Positions 6,493 to 10,369 of a stretch of 10,369 nucleotides of DNA are shown here, in pieces. Both the position numbers and the translations under genes were made by a program. The notes beneath the pieces were generated by a model. The model searched no databases. It was not told the origin of the DNA and saw nothing but the letters and a program-made list of their open reading frames with translations. Numbering within the stretch: the stretch's first letter is position 1; each line of letters begins with the position of its first letter. Source of the stretch: Actinomycetales bacterium. Its GTDB lineage: Bacteria; Actinomycetota; Actinomycetes; Actinomycetales; Cellulomonadaceae. The stretch is taken from NCBI GenBank assembly GCA_012514545.1, contig JAAZAC010000131.1, positions 1-10,369 on the forward strand, written 5' to 3'.

Positions 6493-7736
6493 TGGCGGCC
6501 CCGGCCGAGGTGGTCGCGGCGCCGCGCCAGCGTGCGGCGTGGGGCCAGTGGAGCTCCGCGGTGACGAGCTACTACCTCGTCCTCGGCTCGGTCGCGCTGC
6601 TCGTGGCGCTCGGGCTGGTCATGGTGCTGTCCAGCTCGACCGTGGAGTCGCTGGAGAGCACGGACGGCGTCTCGCCGTACGCGATCTTCCTCAACCAGGC
6701 GCGCTTCGCGCTCATCGGCCTGCCGCTCGCGTGGCTCGCGAGCCGGCTCCCCGTGGCCTTCTACAAGCGGTTCGCGTGGCCGGTGCTGCTCGGGGCGCTG
6801 GCGCTGCAGGTCCTCGTGCTCCTCGTCGGCGTGGAGGTGCGCGGCAACCGGAACTGGCTGGCGATCCCGGGCGGCCAGGTGCAGCCCTCGGAGTTCGCCA
6901 AGCTCGCGCTCGCCGTGTGGCTCGGCGTCGTGCTCGCGCGCAAGCAGGCGCTGCTGGACCAGTGGCTGCACGTCGTCGTGCCCGGCGTGCTCGTGGCCGG
7001 GGCGGTCGTCGGGCTCGTCCTGCTCGGCCACGACCTCGGGACGGCGCTGATCCTGCTCGTCCTCGTCGCGGGGTCGCTGTTCGTCGCCGGCGTGCGGCTG
7101 CGGTTCTTCGCGGTCGCGGCGGTGGTCGTCGGCGCCGTCGTGTGGCAGCTCGCGCAGCGCGGCACGCGGCTCGAGCGGATCACGGCGTTCTTCAGCCCCG
7201 ACTGCGACGTCCAGGGCGTCTGCTACCAGACGACGCGCGGCCTCTTCGGCCTCGCCACGGGCGGACTGACCGGCATCGGGCTGGGCGCGAGCCGGGAGAA
7301 GTGGTCGTACCTGCCGATGGCGCACAACGACTTCATCTTCGCGATCATCGGCGAGGAGCTCGGCCTGCTCGGCACCCTGCTCGTGCTGGGGCTGTTCGGG
7401 GTGCTCGCCATCGCGCTGACCCGCGTCGTGCGCCGGCACACCGACCCGTTCGTGCAGATCACGACGGCGGGCATCGGGGCCTGGGTGCTCGGCCAGGCCG
7501 TCGTCAACATCGCCGTCGTCGTGGGGCTGCTGCCCGTCATCGGCGTCCCGCTGCCGCTCGTGTCGGCGGGCGGCTCGGCGCTCGTCACGACGATGGTCGC
7601 GATGGGCGTCGTGCTCTCCTTCGCGCGCGCCGAGCCCGGGGCCGCCGAGGCGCTCGCCGCGCGCCCCGGCGTCGTGCGGCGCTCGCTCGCCGTGCTCGGC
7701 CCGGGGCGGCGGGCAGCCCGGGGGCGCCGTGGCTGA
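6492..7736 (+). CDS. ftsW: FtsW SEDS-family septal peptidoglycan glycosyltransferase
   Basis: A polytopic membrane protein that polymerises lipid II into glycan strands at the division site, in complex with FtsI. It is 414 residues with a cytoplasmic N-tail of about 25 residues, multiple hydrophobic segments (about ten expected) and an Arg-rich C-tail. SEDS hallmarks are MVLSSST in the first membrane helix, RGNRNWLAIPG followed by QPSEFAK (131-137), GHDLGTALIL, AHNDFIFAIIGEELG with the putative catalytic Asp280, and LPLVSAGGSAL near the end. Position next to murG and ftsI in a dcw cluster favours FtsW over its paralogue RodA. A loop just before the catalytic region contains Cys238 and Cys244 (PDCDVQGVC), which could form a disulfide outside the membrane. 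The start overlaps murD by one base, and the end overlaps murG by eight. Confidence 0.95.
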   Translation: MAAPAEVVAAPRQRAAWGQWSSAVTSYYLVLGSVALLVALGLVMVLSSSTVESLESTDGVSPYAIFLNQARFALIGLPLAWLASRLPVAFYKRFAWPVLLGALALQVLVLLVGVEVRGNRNWLAIPGGQVQPSEFAKLALAVWLGVVLARKQALLDQWLHVVVPGVLVAGAVVGLVLLGHDLGTALILLVLVAGSLFVAGVRLRFFAVAAVVVGAVVWQLAQRGTRLERITAFFSPDCDVQGVCYQTTRGLFGLATGGLTGIGLGASREKWSYLPMAHNDFIFAIIGEELGLLGTLLVLGLFGVLAIALTRVVRRHTDPFVQITTAGIGAWVLGQAVVNIAVVVGLLPVIGVPLPLVSAGGSALVTTMVAMGVVLSFARAEPGAAEALAARPGVVRRSLAVLGPGRRAARGRRG

Positions 7737-8844
7737 GCTGACCTCGGTGGTCCTGGCGGGCGGCGGCACGGCGGGCCACGTCAACCCGCTGCTCGCGGTC
7801 GCCGACGAGCTGCGCCGGCGCCACCCGGGGCTGACCGTCACCGTGCTCGGCACCGCGGAGGGGCTCGAGGCCGAGCTCGTCCCGGCGCGGGGCTACCCCC
7901 TCGTCGTCGTGCCGCGGGCCCCGCTCCCGCGGCGCCCCACGCCCGACTGGCTCCGCCTGCCCGCGCGCCTGCGGCGGGCGGTCGCGGTCGCGCGGCAGGC
8001 GGTGGCGGGCGCGCAGGCCGTGGTCGGATTCGGCGGGTACGTCGCGACCCCGGCCTACCTGGCGGCGCGCGGGCGGGTGCCCGTCGTCGTGCACGAGCAG
8101 AACGCGCGGCCCGGGCTGGCGAACCGGCTCGGCGCGCGGTGGGCCGACGCGGTGGCCGTGACGTTCCCCGGCACCCCGCTGCGGGGCCGCCGGGCCGGGG
8201 CGCCCGTCGTCACCGGGCTGCCGCTGCGCCCGCAGGTGGCCGCGCTCGTCGCCGCGCGGGCGGCGGACCCGGCGGCCGCGCGCGCGGCCGGAGCGGCGGC
8301 GCTGGGGCTCGACCCCGCCGCGACGACCCTGCTCGTCACGGGCGGCTCGCTCGGCGCGCTCAGCCTCAACCGCGCCGTCGCGGGCGTGGCGGGCGACCTC
8401 GCCGCGGCGGGCGTCCAGGTGCTGCACCTCGCGGGGACGGGCAAGGACGACGAGGTCCGGGCCGCGACGGCCGGCCTCCCCGGGTACCACGTGCTGCCCT
8501 ACCTGGCCGACATGCAGCACGCGCTCGCCGTCGCCGACCTCGTGGTCTGCCGGGCAGGTGCGGGCACGGTGAGCGAGCTCGCCGCGCTCGGCCTGCCCGC
8601 GGTGTACGTCCCGCTGCCGGTCGGCAACGGGGAGCAGCGCCTCAACGCCGCGCCGGTCGTCGCGGCCGGCGGCGGGCTCCTCGTGGACGACGCGCGGCTG
8701 ACCCCGGCGTGGCTGCGCGCGGAGGCGCTGCCGCTGCTCGCCGACGTCGCGCGCCGGGCGGCCATGGCGGAGGCGGCCCGGTCGGTGGGGGTCGTCGACG
8801 GCGCCGCGCGGGTCGCGGACCTCGTCGAGAAGGTGGCCCGGTGA
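7729..8844 (+). CDS. murG: MurG UDP-GlcNAc:lipid I N-acetylglucosaminyltransferase
   Basis: A membrane-associated GT-B fold glycosyltransferase (family 28) that adds GlcNAc to lipid I, giving lipid II on the cytoplasmic face. It is 371 residues, close to the usual 355-370. The N-terminal acceptor domain has the glycine-rich loop GGGTAGHVNP (11-20, His17) and HEQN (122-125). The C-terminal UDP-GlcNAc domain has GGSLGALSLNR (205-215), the nucleotide-sugar motif CRAGAGTVSEL (274-284, Glu283) and GNGEQRLNA with Glu302, Gln303 and Asn306. The GTG start at 7729 lies 8 bases inside the end of ftsW, with a GGGGG run shortly upstream as a weak ribosome site. The conserved first strand begins within five residues, so no later start is possible. 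The stop overlaps the murC start as GTGA. Confidence 0.97.
   Translation: MAELTSVVLAGGGTAGHVNPLLAVADELRRRHPGLTVTVLGTAEGLEAELVPARGYPLVVVPRAPLPRRPTPDWLRLPARLRRAVAVARQAVAGAQAVVGFGGYVATPAYLAARGRVPVVVHEQNARPGLANRLGARWADAVAVTFPGTPLRGRRAGAPVVTGLPLRPQVAALVAARAADPAAARAAGAAALGLDPAATTLLVTGGSLGALSLNRAVAGVAGDLAAAGVQVLHLAGTGKDDEVRAATAGLPGYHVLPYLADMQHALAVADLVVCRAGAGTVSELAALGLPAVYVPLPVGNGEQRLNAAPVVAAGGGLLVDDARLTPAWLRAEALPLLADVARRAAMAEAARSVGVVDGAARVADLVEKVAR
8831..8836 (+). promoter_or_regulatory. Shine-Dalgarno AGGTGG for murC
   Basis: AGGTGG, one mismatch from AGGAGG, sits at the end of murG and 4 bases before GTG 8841. It supports that GTG as the murC start within the GTGA overlap. Confidence 0.5.
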
Positions 8845-10286
8845 CCGGCCCGACGACCCCGTCCACCGAGCCGCCCACCGAGCCGCCCGCCGAGGCGCCC
8901 CGGGCCGAGGACCTGGGCCGCGTCCACCTCGTGGGCGTGGGCGGCGCCGGCATGTCGGCGGTCGCCCTGCTCCTGGCGGCGCGCGGGCTGCCGGTCTCGG
9001 GCTCGGACGCGCGCGACTCGGCGGTGCTCGGCGCGCTGCGCGCCGCGGGCGTCGCGGTCCATGTGGGGCACGACGCCGCGCACGTGGCCGGCGCCGACAC
9101 CGTCGTGGTGTCGTCGGCCGTCCGCGAGTCGAACCCCGAGCTCGCCGCGGCGCGGGCCGCGGGGCTGCGCGTGCTGCACCGCTCGGTCGCCCTCGCGGCG
9201 CTCATGCGCGGCCGCCGCACGGTCGCCGTCGCGGGCGCGCACGGCAAGACGACGACGTCCGCGATGGTCGCGCGGGTGCTCGCCGAGGCCGGGCTCGACC
9301 CCTCGTACGCGATCGGCGCGCCCGTGGACGGCCCGATCGGCGCGCGGCACGGGGACGGCGACGTGTTCGTCGCGGAGGCCGACGAGTCCGACGGCTCGTT
9401 CCTCGCCTACGCGCCCGAGATCGCCGTCGTGACGAACGTCGAGCCCGACCACCTCGACCACTACGGCGACCCGGCGGCGATCGAGGAGGCGTTCGCGGCC
9501 TTCGTCGGGCGCGTCGTGCCCGGCGGGCACCTCGTCGCGTGCGCGGACGACGCCGGCGCGCGGCGGGTGGCGGAGCGCGCGGCCGCGGCGGGCCTCGCCG
9601 TCGTGACGTACGGGACGTCGCCCGACGCCGTCGTGCGCCTGGGCTCGTGGGTGCCCGAGGGCGACGGCGGCGCGGTCGAGGTGCGCGACACGCGCGACGG
9701 CGCGGCCGTCACGCTCCGGCTGCCCGTGCCCGGGGCGCACAACGGGCTCGACGCGGCGGCCGCGCTCGCCGTGGCCGGGCTGCTCGGCGTCGGGCCGGCG
9801 GAGGCCGCCGCGGCGCTGGCGGGCTTCCGCGGCACCGGACGCCGGTTCGAGGACCGCGGCACCCGGCACGGGGTGCGGGTCGTGGACGACTACGCGCACC
9901 ACCCGACGGAGGTGGCCGCGCTGCTCGCCGCCGCCCGGGCGGTCGCGGGCGCGGGGCGGGTCCTCGTGCTGTTCCAGCCCCACCTGTACTCGCGCACCCG
10001 GGCGTTCGCGGCCGAGTTCGCCGCGGCGCTCGCCGCGGCCGACCTCGCCGTGGTCACCGACGTCTACGCGGCGCGGGAGGACCCGGACCCGGCGGTGACG
10101 GGCGCGCTCATCGCCGACCGCCTCCCGCCGGGGGTCGGGCGCTTCGTGCCGGACCGCCGCGAGGCCGCTGCCCTGGTCGGCCGGGCCGCGCGCGCGGGCG
10201 ACCTCGTGCTCACCGTGGGGGCCGGCGACGTCACCGAGCTGGCGCCGCTCGTGCTCGACGCGGTGCCGGCGCCGGAGGAGACGTGA
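8841..10286 (+). CDS. murC: MurC UDP-N-acetylmuramate:L-alanine ligase
   Basis: A cytoplasmic ATP-dependent ligase that adds L-Ala, the first peptide residue, to UDP-MurNAc. It is 481 residues. A leader of about 25 residues rich in Pro, Glu and Thr (TEPPTEPPAEAP) precedes the UDP-binding motif VGVGGAGMSA. The ATPase domain has GAHGKTTT (Lys136), EADESDGSF (Glu179 matches Escherichia coli Glu174) and EPDHLDHY (His204). Then follow GTGRRFE (Arg335) and VDDYAHHPTE (Asp349, Asp350) and, in the third domain, QPHLYSRT; the two HH/HP-type motifs identify MurC. Unusually, the motif normally read as HNxLNA is HNGLDA here, so the usually invariant second Asn (E. coli Asn296) is Asp304. The leader is not conserved in the family and may be flexible. 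GTG 8841 overlaps the murG stop as GTGA and has AGGTGG upstream. The stop overlaps the next start as GTGA. Confidence 0.96.
   Translation: MTGPTTPSTEPPTEPPAEAPRAEDLGRVHLVGVGGAGMSAVALLLAARGLPVSGSDARDSAVLGALRAAGVAVHVGHDAAHVAGADTVVVSSAVRESNPELAAARAAGLRVLHRSVALAALMRGRRTVAVAGAHGKTTTSAMVARVLAEAGLDPSYAIGAPVDGPIGARHGDGDVFVAEADESDGSFLAYAPEIAVVTNVEPDHLDHYGDPAAIEEAFAAFVGRVVPGGHLVACADDAGARRVAERAAAAGLAVVTYGTSPDAVVRLGSWVPEGDGGAVEVRDTRDGAAVTLRLPVPGAHNGLDAAAALAVAGLLGVGPAEAAAALAGFRGTGRRFEDRGTRHGVRVVDDYAHHPTEVAALLAAARAVAGAGRVLVLFQPHLYSRTRAFAAEFAAALAAADLAVVTDVYAAREDPDPAVTGALIADRLPPGVGRFVPDRREAAALVGRAARAGDLVLTVGAGDVTELAPLVLDAVPAPEET
10274..10280 (+). promoter_or_regulatory. Strong Shine-Dalgarno GGAGGAG before the ftsQ start
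   Basis: GGAGGAG inside the 3' end of murC; the GGAGG core ends 4 bases before GTG 10283. It is the best ribosome site in the window and is the main support for a gene starting at 10283. Confidence 0.6.
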
Positions 10287-10369
10287 GGCCGCCCGCACGG
10301 CCGCGCCGGGTCGCGCCCGTCCGGCCGGGGGCCGGGGCGGTCCCCGCGCCGCGAGGCGCCGACCGCGCC
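10283..10369 (+). CDS. ftsQ: Probable FtsQ (divisome protein), N-terminal fragment, cut by the window end
   Basis: Only 29 codons are visible, open to the right edge. GTG 10283 overlaps the murC stop as GTGA and follows a strong GGAGGAG. The visible peptide (RPPARPRRVAPVRPG and onward) is basic and rich in Pro and Arg, like the cytoplasmic tail that precedes the single membrane segment in actinobacterial FtsQ. The name rests mainly on position: ftsQ follows murC in actinobacterial dcw clusters. The POTRA and membrane regions that would prove it lie outside the window. FtsQ links divisome components at the septal membrane. Confidence 0.62.
   Translation, partial: MRPPARPRRVAPVRPGAGAVPAPRGADRA

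Noticed and set aside
10287..10369. GC-rich inverted patches after murC as a terminator
   Set aside because: The stretch is open in the frame of GTG 10283, which has a strong ribosome site, so it is better explained as the ftsQ 5' end. No T-run is present.

Overview
The window is a stretch of the division and cell wall (dcw) cluster of a very GC-rich actinobacterium. Third codon positions are almost all G or C, GTG starts are common, and every gene lies on the plus strand. Gene order, the basic Pro/Arg-rich cytoplasmic tail of FtsI, and overall protein character fit the Micrococcales, perhaps a relative of Cellulomonas or Promicromonospora. That placement is inference, not proof.

Layout: ftsI (class B penicillin-binding protein, open at the left edge); an 80-base gap holding a GC-rich hairpin and a TANNNT -10-like element; then murE, mraY, murD, ftsW, murG, murC and the first 29 codons of a probable ftsQ. 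From murE onward there is no intergenic DNA. Each stop overlaps the next start (by 4, 1, 1, 8, 4 and 4 bases), so one transcript with translational coupling is likely. No other stretch lacks a gene, and no RNA gene, insertion sequence, CRISPR array or phage element was seen.

The genes form one pathway. MurC, MurD and MurE add L-Ala, D-Glu and a diamino acid to UDP-MurNAc. MraY moves the muropeptide to undecaprenyl phosphate (lipid I), and MurG adds GlcNAc (lipid II). FtsW with FtsI polymerises and cross-links it at the septum, and FtsQ belongs to the divisome.

The striking point is that murF, which normally sits between murE and mraY, is absent as a gene. Instead the murE reading frame runs about 145 codons past the usual MurE end, and this tail resembles the complete C-terminal domain of MurF. 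Its MurF signature motifs are degenerate, and the N-terminal and ATPase domains of MurF are missing. The result is a MurE/MurF-C hybrid ligase of about 664 residues, ending directly on the mraY start. A full MurF, or a replacement, must be encoded elsewhere or the pathway is altered. Secondary points are a likely leaderless murE start and an Asn-to-Asp change at a usually invariant position of MurC.
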